DNA of 64,000 bases from assembly GCA_965204915.1 (NCBI GenBank), contig OZ242023.1, positions 4,650,001-4,714,000 of the forward strand, written 5' to 3'. The position numbers and the translations under genes were made by a program. Positions 1-10,032 of the stretch are shown piece after piece. The DNA is from HK1 sp965204915. GTDB lineage: Bacteria > Pseudomonadota > Gammaproteobacteria > HK1. The notes beneath the pieces are model-generated. The model was not told where the DNA came from. It saw only the letters and a list, made by a program, of their open reading frames with translations, and searched no databases. Position 1 is the stretch's first letter. The number at the start of each line of letters is the position of its first letter.

Positions 1-653
1 CGGTGTGGGATTCGGAGGCGGGCCTCGCGGCCACCGAGGACTACATCGCGCTGCACACCCTGCACAAGGTGACGAACCCATCGTCGATCTTCTTCGTCCA
101 GCAGGACGCCCTTCGGTCTTTCCTGCGGGGCGATTCGGCGATGAGCCCGCTCTGGCGGTGGATCTACTTGAGGTCCGTCGAGTCGAGGAGCTCGGTGCTG
201 ACCAAGGAGCAGATCGGCTTCGCCGGAATGCCGTCCTACAAGGGCCGTACGATCACCTACGCGAGATCCCTGCTGTTCTCGATCTCGAAGTACTCGAAGC
301 ACCAGGGGGCGGCGTGGGAGTTCATGAAGTGGCTCTCCAACCCGGCTCTGGAGAAGAAGAACGCGACGGAGCGCGAGGTCGCCGGCAAGACCATCATCAA
401 CAACGTGGTGACCCACACCGCCAACTTTCGGGACGCGGACGTCAACGCCGCGAACGACATGATCCAGCAGGCCGCCTGGGAGTCGCTGAAGGAGTCGGAC
501 GTCATGCCGCAGATCGCGGAATGGCCGGAGATCGGGGACGTCCTCTCGGCGGCGATCGCCAGGGCGGCGGCGGGCGGCGACACCCGCGCCCTGATGACGG
601 AAGCCTCCGGGCAGGCCCGGAAGATCCTGCGCCGGGCCGGCCATTGCGGATAG
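1..653 (+). CDS. ABC transporter solute-binding protein, family 1 (3' part)
   Basis: This is the C-terminal 217 or so codons of a family 1 extracellular solute-binding protein, cut by the left edge; the GTG at 3 is internal, since the frame stays open to the edge. Family features are the GFAGMPSYKG segment, the run HQGAAWEFMKWLSNPALEKK (the helix that usually reads 'AAWEFIKFLTSPE') and a C-terminal stretch of helices ending near ALMTEASGQARKIL. Such lipid- or Sec-exported proteins capture sugars or related solutes in the periplasm for an ABC importer. The permease genes would have to lie elsewhere, because the next gene is convergent. The substrate cannot be told from this fragment. Confidence 0.8.
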   Translation, partial: VWDSEAGLAATEDYIALHTLHKVTNPSSIFFVQQDALRSFLRGDSAMSPLWRWIYLRSVESRSSVLTKEQIGFAGMPSYKGRTITYARSLLFSISKYSKHQGAAWEFMKWLSNPALEKKNATEREVAGKTIINNVVTHTANFRDADVNAANDMIQQAAWESLKESDVMPQIAEWPEIGDVLSAAIARAAAGGDTRALMTEASGQARKILRRAGHCG

Positions 654-974
654 GTGGAGGGGACGGCGAAGGGGCGGACGAGCCGGATCGTTCCACCGCC
701 ACCCGACCCGGCATGGCCGGAACCAGGCGCTTGTCGTGAATCCGGGAGCGGCGCGTCCGTCAGGATGCGCCGCTCCAAGGACGCACCGCTCCCGGGAATC
801 CGGCATCAGGGAGTCGGAAGTCGGGCGGCGGATAACTCTTCGTCGTTTTGTTGAAGACTTCACGGGTCAGGAGCTATTGCATCTCTGCCTGCCCTGCGGC
901 TCCATGCCTGCTGTGTCGCGTCTTTTCCCTCGCTCTTCCGTCTATCCGTTCCTTCACCACGGAGAACCACGGGA
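654..974. other. intergenic region between convergent genes, with nested inverted repeats
   Basis: No convincing gene. It contains a perfect 10-bp inverted repeat (745-754 with 767-776, 12-nt loop) and a competing longer pairing, 742-757 with 779-795, with one mismatch. Because it lies between convergent genes it may end transcription from both sides, but there is no T-run, so an intrinsic terminator is not proven. Confidence 0.4.
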
Positions 975-2108
975 TCAGGCTCGGGGGGAGGCGATGGCCG
1001 CGCCCTCGGCCAGCGCCGCGAGCTTGACGTAGGCGATGTCGGGGTCGACCGCGCCGAAGCCGGCGAACGTCCCGAAGCCGCAGTCGGTGCCGGCGATGAC
1101 CCGCTCCGCACCCACGATCCCGATGAACCGCTCGATCCGCTGCGCCACCAGCTCCGGATGCTCGACGAAGTTGGTCGTCGAGTCGATGACGCCGGGCACC
1201 AGGACCTTGTCGTCGGGGATCTCCGCCCGGCGGTCGCGAAACACGGTCCACTCGTGGCCGTGACGCGGATTCGAGTTCTCGAACAGCACGTAGCGGGCGC
1301 GCACGGACATCAGCAGGGAGAAGACCTTGTCGAGCGCGATGTCGCAGACGTGCGGCCCCTCGTAGTTGCCCCAGCAGATGTGGACCCGCACCCGCGTCGG
1401 GTCCGCGTCGCGGAGCGCGTGATTCAACACCTCGACGTTGGTCCCCACGGCGCGGACGAACTCCGCGTCGGACACGTCCCCGAACAGCACGTGGCGTGCC
1501 AGGCCGAGGTCGGGGCAGTCGAGCTGAAGGTCGAGTCCTGCCGCAAGGATGGTGTCGTACTCCGGCTTCATCGCCTCCCCCAACGCTTCGAGATAGGCTT
1601 CGCGCGACGGGTACCAGGCGTTCGGCAGGAACTGGGCGATGACCCCCGGGGAGGCTGCGTTCATGAAGCCGCGGTGCGCGCCGTGCGCCTCCATCGCGGC
1701 CTTGAGATTGGCGATGTCGGCCCGGAGGTCCGCATCGCCCTTCGCCGCGACCGGCCCGGTACAGCGGGGACGCGCGAACTGCGGCGTGCCGCCCTCTCGA
1801 GCGATGCGTTCGAGATAGCGCGGGAAGCGCTTGAGGTCCTCCGGCGCGTTGCGCTCGCTGTCGCCGGAGAAGCCCGTATAGCGGTCCTTGACGTAGGTGG
1901 AGTACGAGATCTTGGAGGTCTCCCCGTCCGAGACGACGTCGATGCCGGCCTCCACCTGCCGGCGCACCGTCGCGGCGCATTCCTCCGTCATGCAGGACGC
2001 GAACGCCGCTGCGTCGCAGGACTCGCCCCGCTCGCGCGCGAAGAGAAAATCGGCGGTACGCTGGCTGCGCGGCAGCGAACCGACGTGGGTGGCAAGGATG
2101 CGCGTCAT
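975..2108 (-). CDS. MetE-core (cobalamin-independent methionine synthase II-like) methyltransferase
   Basis: A 377-residue protein matching only the catalytic C-terminal barrel of cobalamin-independent methionine synthase. It begins MTRILATHVGSLPR, the typical start of this short family. The zinc-ligand positions of MetE are visible: H and C in VHICWGNYEG, E in LFENSNPRHG and C in AGTDCGFG. The active-site sequence GIDVVSDGETSK is also present. The N-terminal half of full MetE (about 750 residues) is absent. Short MetE-like proteins transfer methyl or alkyl groups to thiols; relatives include core methionine synthases and epoxyalkane:coenzyme M transferases, so the substrate is open. The start at 2108 is set by the conserved N-terminus and a GAGGAG ribosome site 8 bases upstream. 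It lies downstream of the fumarase-beta-like gene on the same strand. Confidence 0.85.
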   Translation of the reverse strand: MTRILATHVGSLPRSQRTADFLFARERGESCDAAAFASCMTEECAATVRRQVEAGIDVVSDGETSKISYSTYVKDRYTGFSGDSERNAPEDLKRFPRYLERIAREGGTPQFARPRCTGPVAAKGDADLRADIANLKAAMEAHGAHRGFMNAASPGVIAQFLPNAWYPSREAYLEALGEAMKPEYDTILAAGLDLQLDCPDLGLARHVLFGDVSDAEFVRAVGTNVEVLNHALRDADPTRVRVHICWGNYEGPHVCDIALDKVFSLLMSVRARYVLFENSNPRHGHEWTVFRDRRAEIPDDKVLVPGVIDSTTNFVEHPELVAQRIERFIGIVGAERVIAGTDCGFGTFAGFGAVDPDIAYVKLAALAEGAAIASPRA

Positions 2109-2225
2109 TGTTTCAGCTCCTCGAATGTTCCTCCGGGACGGCAACCCCCGGGCGAACGCCGTCGCCGAGAGGGGGAAGACGGGTGTGGCGCCGGACGGGT
2201 CCGGCCTCCCCGCGCCAACGGCGGC

Positions 2226-2912
2226 TCAGATCAGCTCCTCCCCCCGATCGTCGGTCTCGCCGTAACGGCGGAGCGCCGGGGGCCGCAGGCCGGCGTAGAC
2301 CCGCTCCAGGTTCTCGTTGACGAGCCGGCCCTGCTCCTCGAACAGGCTGTTGCCGGCCAGATCGCTGTCCACCAGGAACGGGCCGAAGCGCTCGACCTCG
2401 AACACCCACATCGCCTGCGCGATGCCGAGCTCGTCGAGCCAGTGTACGTCGCGCACCCGACGGATCCCCCGCCCGAGCAGCGCGCCGGTGCCGTAGCCGA
2501 CGGTGGTGAGGTATACCGCACCGGCGGGGACGAAGTGCTCGCGGTAGTCCGCACCGCTCATCCCGCCCTTGCCGATGACCACCTTGGCGCCGGACGCCTC
2601 GAACCAGCGCGGCATCCACTTCGAGAAGCGGAAGCTCGCGGTGGCGGTCACCCCGCCGACGTTGAACGTCCCGTCCGGCGCGCGGGCCGCGGCCGGCGAG
2701 CAATGGAAGTTGGCGTTGCTCACCGCCGCCAGGCCGTCCGGGAGCGACGCCCCTTCTTCCAGCACCTTCCGGTAGACCCCTTCCCTGGCGGTGTACACGC
2801 ATCCGTCCAGGTAGACGACGTTGCCGGGCGCCAGCCCGGCGAGATCCTCCGGGGCTGCCGGAATCGTCAGACCGACTTCCGCGAGACCTGCGCCTCGTCC
2901 GTCTATTTCCAT
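2226..2912 (-). CDS. fumarate hydratase / tartrate dehydratase beta-subunit-like protein
   Basis: A 228-residue protein of the class I fumarase C-terminal (beta) family, the swivelling domain that closes over the 4Fe-4S active site of the alpha subunit. Family signatures are the glycine-rich GNVVYLDGCVYTAREG region, VVIGKGGMSGADYREHF (the KGGM loop) and AGAVYLTTVGYGTGALL. Length is slightly above the usual 190-210 residues. The normal partner, the cluster-binding alpha subunit, is not encoded next to it: upstream is the ABC transporter and downstream the MetE-like gene. It may use an alpha subunit encoded elsewhere or act alone on a hydroxy-acid. The start at 2912 is the first ATG after the frame opens; its ribosome site is weak. 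Confidence 0.8.
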   Translation of the reverse strand: MEIDGRGAGLAEVGLTIPAAPEDLAGLAPGNVVYLDGCVYTAREGVYRKVLEEGASLPDGLAAVSNANFHCSPAAARAPDGTFNVGGVTATASFRFSKWMPRWFEASGAKVVIGKGGMSGADYREHFVPAGAVYLTTVGYGTGALLGRGIRRVRDVHWLDELGIAQAMWVFEVERFGPFLVDSDLAGNSLFEEQGRLVNENLERVYAGLRPPALRRYGETDDRGEELI

Positions 2913-3112
2913 TTCATTGCATCCCGTCGCATGCAGGGGCGTGAACGATCCGCAGATCCGGTGGGGTATCGTTCCCGCTTCTTCAGGATCATAGCCATCA
3001 TCGAGCCGACAAAGGTCGCGGTCGTCTGCCGGATTCGGGTCGTGGTCACCCGACAAACGCGGGCCGTGGCCGTCTCCTGCATCCGGCGCGGCCGGGACGT
3101 GTGCTCGGGCAC

Positions 3113-4170
<1,058 letters not shown>

Positions 4171-4171
<1 letters not shown>

Positions 4172-4995
4172 CAGCCCTTGGCGCCCCCGCCATAGATGTT
4201 CATCAGCCGGTCCTGGAAGAACAGGTAGAGGATGAGGACCGGAACCACGTAGAACAGCCCGATGCTCTTGAACAGGGCGAAGTTCAGATCGTAGTCGTCC
4301 GCGATGAGCCCGGCCAGGTAGACCGACAGCACCTGCACCCGGTTGTCCGGCGCGAGCACCTGCGGGAGGATGAATTCGCTCCAGCCGGCCAGGAAGGAGA
4401 ACACCCCCAGCGCCAGGATGCCGGGCGCGACCTGCGGGAGCACCAGGCGCCGCCATACCGTGAAGCGGCCGGCGCCGTCCTGCACGCCGGCCATCTCGAT
4501 CTCCCACGGCACGGTGTCGTAGAACCCCTTCATGATCCAGATGCCGAGAGGCAGCTCGAGCGACGCCTTGACCAGGATCACCCCGGTCAGCGTGTTGTAG
4601 AGGCCGATCATCTGGAGCACGAGGAAGATGGCGATGATCAGGGTCACGGTGGGGAAGGCGTGCAGCACCAGGACACCGGCCAGGAAATACGCCCGGAACG
4701 GCAGGTTGATCCGCGACAGCGCATAGCCCGCGGTCGACGACACCGCCAGCACGATGACCGCGGTCGAAGTGGCGAAGACGAAGGTGTTCAGGGTGACGGC
4801 CCAGACGTTGGCCTTGCCGGGCAGGTCCTCCCACAGGAAGCGCCAGTTCTCCAGCGTGAACCCGTCCGGAAGAAGCTGCCCGGGCGGCGCCTCGCCCACC
4901 GTCTCGATGACGAGGAAGAGGTACATGAGGACCAGGGGCGCGGACGCCGCCGCCAGCAGCGCAACGATGATTCCGCTCCCCCGTGTGCGCGGCAT
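4171..4995 (-). CDS. sugar ABC transporter permease, MalG type
   Basis: A 274-residue inner-membrane permease of the CUT1 MalG family with six predicted membrane segments, the first in VALLAAASAPLVLMYLFLVI. The EAA loop that docks on the ATPase reads EMAGVQDGAGRFTVWRRLVL at about residues 165-184. The family sequence VFSFLAGWSEFILPQVL follows. The gene lies 12 bases after the MalF-type permease and overlaps the ATPase start by one base, so the transporter genes form one operon transcribed from about 7.8 kb leftwards. Confidence 0.92.
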
Positions 4996-5007
4996 CGCCG
5001 TGGTCCG

Positions 5008-6318
5008 CTACGTCTCGATGCGCGGGCGCGCGACGAGGGCGTCGAAGTTGAAGATCCTCAGGTAGAGGAACGAGAGCACCACCCCGACGATCACCAGCAC
5101 CAGCGCGAGCGTCGCGCCGTATCCGTATTGCAGGTTTCCGGCGTAGTTGTTGAGCGCCGTGTGGTAGGCGGCGAGCGACCAGACCTCGGTCGCCGAGCCC
5201 GGCCCGCCGTCGGTGGCGAGCAGGATGTATTCGAACGAGGTCAGCAGCGACAGCGTCTGGTAGCTCGTCACGAACAGGATCGGCCAGCGGAGCTGCGGCA
5301 GGATGATGCGCCTCACCTGCTGCCAGCGCGAGGCGCCGTCGACCTCGCTGGCCCAGAACAGGGGTTCGGGGATCGCGCGGATGGCGCTCGCGAAGATGAT
5401 CATGCCCATGGAAGCGCCGACGAATCCGTTGATGAGGACGACGAAGACCCAGGCGTTGAACGGGGTGTCGAGCATCCAGTTGCGCGAGGCGACGCCGAAC
5501 CAGCCGAGCACCGTACTGAGAAACCCGGTGTCCCAGGCGAGCCACTTCCAGAGCAGTACGTACAGCACCGGCGGGGTGATGCGGGGAAGGAACCAGATCC
5601 CCCGGAAGACCGCCGCTTCGGTGGCGGGCAGGTAGAACGTCGTGATCGCGAGGACCAGCGCAAACCCGGTGTTGAAGAGGATCAGGGTGGCGAAGACGTA
5701 GATCAGCGTATTGGCGAGCATCCGCGCGGTATCCGCGGTGCCGAACATGCGCCGCAGGTTGTCCGTGGTCCAGACCCAGCCGGTGTAGCTCTCGCGCACC
5801 AGGCGTTCGCGATCGTCGTCGCCCAGGGTCACGCCGCTTGCCGCCAGCGCCGCCAGCAGGTCCTCGCGCCGCTCGAACGTGCGGTTGAGAACGCTCGTCT
5901 CGAAGTGCCGGGCGGTCCGTTTGAGCGCCCGCACCGAGCGGGGGCGCTCGTTCAACGACTTCAGCGCCCGCTCGAAGTCGCGGCGGCTGCCGAAGGTCTC
6001 GCCGGCGTGGCGCCGCTCGAGCTCGTCGAGGGTCCCGGCGGCGACGCCGGCGTCGCGCGCCCTGGCCAGCGTTGCCGGAGCGACGAGGTAGGTGGTCGCG
6101 CCCAGCGATGCGGCCACGGAGCGGTCCATGCCGCGTTCAGCGAGACGGTTGAGCGTGGACGGCGTGACCAGGTATCCGCCTTCGCCGACCCCGGTCGCGG
6201 TGCTCATGCTGGTGAACGCGAACACTGCGGTGAGCAGCACCGGAGAGACGAAGAACACCACGACGAAGAGCGTCGCCGGCGTGAGGAACAGTACGCCGAG
6301 CCACTTGCCGGAGGTCAT
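5008..6318 (-). CDS. sugar ABC transporter permease, MalF type, with enlarged periplasmic loop
   Basis: A 436-residue permease, longer than the usual 290-310. After the first membrane segment (about 8-38) there is a soluble insertion of about 150 residues before the core permease domain resumes near RMLANTLIYVFATLILF (about 199). The EAA loop is ASEVDGASRWQQVRRIILPQ. Such a large loop between the first two helices recalls the P2 loop of E. coli MalF, which touches the binding protein. The insert is internally repeated: YLVTPSTLNRLAERGMD (49-65) and YLVAPATLARARDAGVA (77-93). The start at 6318 (MTSGKWLGV) was chosen because it begins directly at the first helix; an in-frame upstream extension looks non-coding. 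Confidence 0.9.
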   Translation of the reverse strand: MTSGKWLGVLFLTPATLFVVVFFVSPVLLTAVFAFTSMSTATGVGEGGYLVTPSTLNRLAERGMDRSVAASLGATTYLVAPATLARARDAGVAAGTLDELERRHAGETFGSRRDFERALKSLNERPRSVRALKRTARHFETSVLNRTFERREDLLAALAASGVTLGDDDRERLVRESYTGWVWTTDNLRRMFGTADTARMLANTLIYVFATLILFNTGFALVLAITTFYLPATEAAVFRGIWFLPRITPPVLYVLLWKWLAWDTGFLSTVLGWFGVASRNWMLDTPFNAWVFVVLINGFVGASMGMIIFASAIRAIPEPLFWASEVDGASRWQQVRRIILPQLRWPILFVTSYQTLSLLTSFEYILLATDGGPGSATEVWSLAAYHTALNNYAGNLQYGYGATLALVLVIVGVVLSFLYLRIFNFDALVARPRIET

Positions 6319-6402
6319 GGCGCGCGGCTTCCGGTCGAGGAAGGCGGGCGGGACGCGGCCGGCGCACCGGCGGACGGGGAGCGGGTTTGCACCATGCACA
6401 CA

Positions 6403-6436
6403 CCGGCCGCGCCGGGGCCGGAGCCGGCGCGGCCGG
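6403..6436 (-). promoter_or_regulatory. GC-rich hairpin between binding-protein and permease genes
   Basis: A perfect 13-bp inverted repeat (6403-6415 with 6424-6436, 8-nt loop) sits just after the stop of the binding-protein gene and before the permease gene. There is no T-run. The position is that of hairpins that protect binding-protein mRNA and lower permease expression in maltose-type operons; that role is inferred. Confidence 0.6.
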
Positions 6437-6453
6437 AGCCTCCGCTTCGTCGG

Positions 6454-7809
6454 TCAGCGCATGACGATGCGGTCGCCAAGCGCGTTGCGCAGCTCGGCGG
6501 CGGCGTCCGCCGCGGCCTGCGCGGGGCTCTTCTGCCCGGTCCAGGCGGATTCCAGCTCCTTCCACATCGCCGTCCAGTAGATGCCGAAATCGATGTTGTT
6601 CGGCATGGCGTTGGCATGTGGCAGCAGCCTTTCGGTCGCTTCGCTGGCCCAGCGGTCGTTGCTGTAGAGCTCGATCGAGGTCTGCGACTTCGCGATGCCC
6701 AGGTGTGCCGACTTGATCGCGTGCAGGGTGTTGATCCGCGGCTCGGACGCGATCTTCACGAGCTCGGCGGCGACGAATGCTTCGTCGTCGTCGCCCCGGT
6801 TGGTCACCAGGTAGACGAGCGGATGGGTGATCGTGTTCGGCCGGCCGCCGGCGTCGCCGGCCGGGATCAGGGTGAACTGGATCTTGCCGAAGAAGTCGCT
6901 CAGGCCCTCCTTCCCGGTATAGCGCGCGTAGTGCCAGGTGCCGCCGTGCCACAGGCCCGCCTTGCCCGAGGCGACCTCCGCGTACCACTGGTCCCACGGC
7001 GTGCCGATGTGGTTCTTGCGGGTGACGCCCGCGGCCACCGCGTCGGCGAAGAACTTGTAGAAGCGCGTCATCGCGTCCTGGTCGTAGACCAGCTTGCCCG
7101 AGGCGGCGTCCTGCATCTCGCCCCCGAACGACTGGTAGAACTGCCAGTAGTCGGGTCCGTTGGAGACGCGCGGATAGAAGCCGTACCCCGGCGCCACCAC
7201 GCCCCGGTCCTGCATCTTCTTCGCGTCCTCGATCACGTCGTACAGCGTGTACTCCCCGCCGGCGACCCGCGCCGGCAACGCGGCGACGTCCGCATCGGAG
7301 TAGCCGATCGCCTTCAGGTGCGGGATCCAGAAGAAGAAGGGACGCGATTCCGCATCCTGCGGCAGACCGTAGACGGCGCCCTCGTAGGAGGAGATTTCGA
7401 TCAGGTTGGGGAAGATGTCGTTGACCGGCCAGGCGTCCATGTCGATCAGGTCTTCGATCTTGCGGATGATGCCGGCGTTCGCCCAGGGGGCGATGTCCTC
7501 GTGCCCGGTGACGACGATGTGGGGCGCGTTGCCGGACTCGGCGGCCAAGGTCACCGCTTGCTTGAAGTCGTCCCAGCCGTCGTAGAGCTTCTTGTCGACC
7601 GTGACGTCGATCGACTCGCCCCTGATCGCGGCTTCGCGCGTGAGGATGTCGGCGGCCATCTCGATGGCGTCGACCCGGTAGACGTCAGAGGCGTTGGAGC
7701 CGCCCGCCCAGACCGTGATCGTCATATCGGCGGCGGGCGCGGTCCCCGTTGCAAGCGAGGCGGTCACCGCGGCGGCGAGTACACTGGCGAACTTGCGTGG
7801 ATTACCCAT
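6454..7809 (-). CDS. sugar ABC transporter solute-binding protein
   Basis: A 451-residue exported protein, first gene of the transporter operon. It opens with a Sec signal peptide (MGNPRKFASVLAAAVTASLATGTAPAADMTI; cleavage probably after APA). The mature part shows family 1 features: TITVWAGGSN at the start, GNAPHIVVTGHEDIAPWANAGII, EGAVYGLPQDAESRPFFF and a tryptophan-rich WDQWYAEVASGKAGLWHGGTWHYARY segment typical of carbohydrate binders. The start at 7809 has a GGGAGGT ribosome site 7 bases upstream and gives a normal signal peptide; the in-frame extension upstream does not. It feeds ligand to the permeases at 4171-6318. The ligand is unknown. Confidence 0.92.
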   Translation of the reverse strand: MGNPRKFASVLAAAVTASLATGTAPAADMTITVWAGGSNASDVYRVDAIEMAADILTREAAIRGESIDVTVDKKLYDGWDDFKQAVTLAAESGNAPHIVVTGHEDIAPWANAGIIRKIEDLIDMDAWPVNDIFPNLIEISSYEGAVYGLPQDAESRPFFFWIPHLKAIGYSDADVAALPARVAGGEYTLYDVIEDAKKMQDRGVVAPGYGFYPRVSNGPDYWQFYQSFGGEMQDAASGKLVYDQDAMTRFYKFFADAVAAGVTRKNHIGTPWDQWYAEVASGKAGLWHGGTWHYARYTGKEGLSDFFGKIQFTLIPAGDAGGRPNTITHPLVYLVTNRGDDDEAFVAAELVKIASEPRINTLHAIKSAHLGIAKSQTSIELYSNDRWASEATERLLPHANAMPNNIDFGIYWTAMWKELESAWTGQKSPAQAAADAAAELRNALGDRIVMR

Positions 7810-8305
7810 TGTCCGGACCTCCCGTTGGTTGACGTGTCGTGATGGTGGCGTTTCCCGTGGACGGATTCGTTCGGCCCTCCAGCCATCATGGCGAGAGCCG
7901 AGTGTACACCGCATCGCCGGCGCCGCTTGCGCCGCACCCCCCGCCGCCACGTGTCGGCAGGGACGGTCATGGCGGGATGCGCCTCCGGTGAGGTGCCATG
8001 ATCGGGCAGCATACCCCGCGGCCGGAACCCGGAGCGCGCAGGTGGCGAAGGCGCGGGATCGCCGACCAGCCCGGCTCGGCGGACGGTATGCTCGACCGGG
8101 GCCGTGTGACGGCCGTCGAGTCGATCGGGATCGCGGATACGCATGGACACGTACCCTTGAGGATCGGCGTGCATCCGGGGATCGTGGTCGGCCGCCTTCA
8201 GCATGAAGGCGTCATCCATTACGGCAAGGGCGACCGGCTCGGGCGCAAGCCCGCCTTCGAGGAACGGAGCCTGGGGCGACAGCCGGAACAACAGAGGACG
8301 CATCG
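7810..8305. other. divergent intergenic region
   Basis: About 500 bases between the transporter operon (leftwards) and the M20 hydrolase gene (rightwards), expected to hold both promoters. Short open frames here have no recognisable features. No clear -35/-10 pair or operator was identified by eye. Confidence 0.4.
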
Positions 8306-9553
8306 ATGGACGACATGAAACAGGCGCTGCTCGACCGCATCGAGGCCGACCGCGACATGCTGATCGAGTTCTACTCGAAGTTCGTGCAGGCGAAGACCCC
8401 GAACCCGCCCGGCGACACCCGCGAGGCGGTCGCGCACATCCGGGCCTTTCTCGACGCCCATGGCCTGCCCTACCGGATCATCGACCCCCACCCGGAGTTC
8501 CCGAACGTGGTCGGCACCTTCGAGTGCGGGGATCCGGGGCGCCATCTCGTGCTCAACGGGCATATCGACGTCTTCCCGGCCGGGGACCACGAGACCTGGT
8601 CGCACGGCGGCCCGTGGAGCGGCGCGGTCGAGGACGGCAAGGTGTGGGGGCGCGGCTCCGCCGACATGAAGTGCGGCACGAGCGCATCGATCTTCACGTT
8701 CATGTACCTGCACGGACTGCGCGACCGCCTCAAGGGCCGGCTGACGCTCACCGCGGTCTCCGACGAGGAGACCTTCGGCCCGTGGGGCGCGCGCCACCTC
8801 ATGGAGCACCACCCCGAGGTGCACGGAGACTGCTGCCTGAACGGCGAGCCGAGCAGCCCCTACAGCATCCGCTTCGGCGAGAAGGGTCCGCTGTGGATCG
8901 AGTTCAAGGTGCGCACCCAAGGCGCGCACGGGGCGTACACCCATGCTTCGGAGAGCGCGAGCAAGATCGGCGCGCGCCTCATCGCGGACCTCGAGCGCCT
9001 GGAGGAGATGGATACCCCGGCGCCCGGGAACGTCGGGCCGCTGCTCGCGCGCGCGGCCGGGACCACGGACCGCGCGCTGGGCCCCGGGGCGTCGGAGATC
9101 GTGCAGAAGGTGACCGTCAACATCGGCGTGGTGCGGGCGGGGATGAAGGTCAACATGGTGCCGAGCGAGTGCGTGATCGAAGCCGACTTCCGCCTGCCCA
9201 TCGGCGTGGACAGCGATCGGGTGCTGGCCGAGGTGGAACGGATCCTCGCCGGCTACCCGCAGGCGAGCTGCACCGTCATCAACCACGCACCGCCCGCGTG
9301 GTGCGACCCGGAGCACGAGATGGTGGGCATCATCCAGGCCAACGTGAAGGCCCTGCGCGGCTTCGAGCCGCAGCCGACGGTGAGCCTGGGCGGCACCGAT
9401 GCCCGGCTGTGGCGCTACATCGACGTCCCCGCCTACGTCTACGGCCCCTTCCCCGCCGGCATGGGCGCCGGCGACGAGCACGTGCCGATCGACGACTTCC
9501 TGCACGTGGTCAGGACGCACGTCCTGTCCGCCTGGGACTATCTGTCCCGCTGA
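8306..9553 (+). CDS. M20/ArgE-DapE family metallo-amidohydrolase
   Basis: A 415-residue dinuclear zinc hydrolase of the M20 family (acetylornithine deacetylase, succinyl-diaminopimelate desuccinylase and carboxypeptidase relatives). Catalytic motifs are LNGHIDVFP (His86, Asp88), GRGSADMKCG (metal-bridging Asp120) and AVSDEETFGPWG (catalytic Glu154 and metal Glu155). The dimerisation domain contains GAHGAYTHASESASKIGA, the equivalent of the conserved lid region, and the last metal His is probably in AGDEHVPIDD. It cleaves an amide or N-acyl bond of a small cytoplasmic substrate. The specificity cannot be read from the sequence, and it is not in an arginine or lysine operon. Start ATG at 8306; a second in-frame ATG lies 3 codons on. 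Confidence 0.88.
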   Translation: MDDMKQALLDRIEADRDMLIEFYSKFVQAKTPNPPGDTREAVAHIRAFLDAHGLPYRIIDPHPEFPNVVGTFECGDPGRHLVLNGHIDVFPAGDHETWSHGGPWSGAVEDGKVWGRGSADMKCGTSASIFTFMYLHGLRDRLKGRLTLTAVSDEETFGPWGARHLMEHHPEVHGDCCLNGEPSSPYSIRFGEKGPLWIEFKVRTQGAHGAYTHASESASKIGARLIADLERLEEMDTPAPGNVGPLLARAAGTTDRALGPGASEIVQKVTVNIGVVRAGMKVNMVPSECVIEADFRLPIGVDSDRVLAEVERILAGYPQASCTVINHAPPAWCDPEHEMVGIIQANVKALRGFEPQPTVSLGGTDARLWRYIDVPAYVYGPFPAGMGAGDEHVPIDDFLHVVRTHVLSAWDYLSR

Positions 9554-10032
9554 CGTCCGTCTCCCTGAACGAGGTCGCCTTCGCGGAACTCGCCATCAGC
9601 CGGTTCGAGCAGGCGGACGTCAAAGCCAGGCGCGGTTTCGCCGCGCATGTGCTACTCAAGTTTCGGGATTCGCCGACCGAAATGGATTCCCGCTTTCGCG
9701 GGAATGACGGCCAGCCTGAAAGCAACGCGTCTCGCTGAAATGACGTCATTCCAGCGAAAGCGGGAATCCATCGCCTGTTTCAGGCATTTTGAATCCCGAA
9801 ACTTGAGGTGCCATTCAGGCGACACCTTGCAGCGCGCGTACCCGAACCACTTCGCCGATATGAGCGTGTTCGTGGCCGAGCTCAGGCGGGCGATTGGCTG
9901 ACGGCGAACGGATCGGATCGGCGCCGTCACCCGATCGAACGCGACCGCCGCGCCGACCGGGGGCGGCCGAGGGCGCGGTCGCTGCGCCCCCGGCCTCCGG
10001 TCCCAGGTTCCCGACCGCCCGCCGAACCCCCG
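9554..10032. other. intergenic region holding a MITE and a hairpin
   Basis: Apart from the element at 9655-9807 there is a 9-bp inverted repeat at 9957-9965 / 9985-9993 downstream of the PotD-like gene (minus strand), a possible transcription end. Nothing else was recognised. Confidence 0.45.
9655..9807 (+). mobile_element. MITE-like palindromic element, copy A (153 bp)
   Basis: Bounded by inverted repeats CTCAAGTTTCGGGATTC at the left and its complement at the right. Inside are two REP-type hairpins built on GGATTCCCGCTTTCGCGGGAATG, one at each side of the core. The element is flanked by GTGCTA (9649-9654) and GTGCCA (9808-9813), a 5/6 match that looks like a target-site duplication. It encodes no protein. 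It is the same length as copy B (27321) and in the opposite orientation. Confidence 0.85.

Noticed and set aside
4660..7842. A long open frame (over 1000 codons) on the plus strand across the sugar transporter
   Set aside because: It is antisense to four genes with clear motifs; long spurious frames are expected in GC-rich DNA and its translation has no domains.
7764..8303. 179-codon minus-strand frame upstream of the sugar-binding protein
   Set aside because: It overlaps the signal-peptide region of the binding protein in another frame and shows no domain or ribosome site.
9655..9807. Small ORFs crossing the palindromic elements
   Set aside because: The same frames appear in every copy because the element is repeated; none has a start with a ribosome site or a plausible product.
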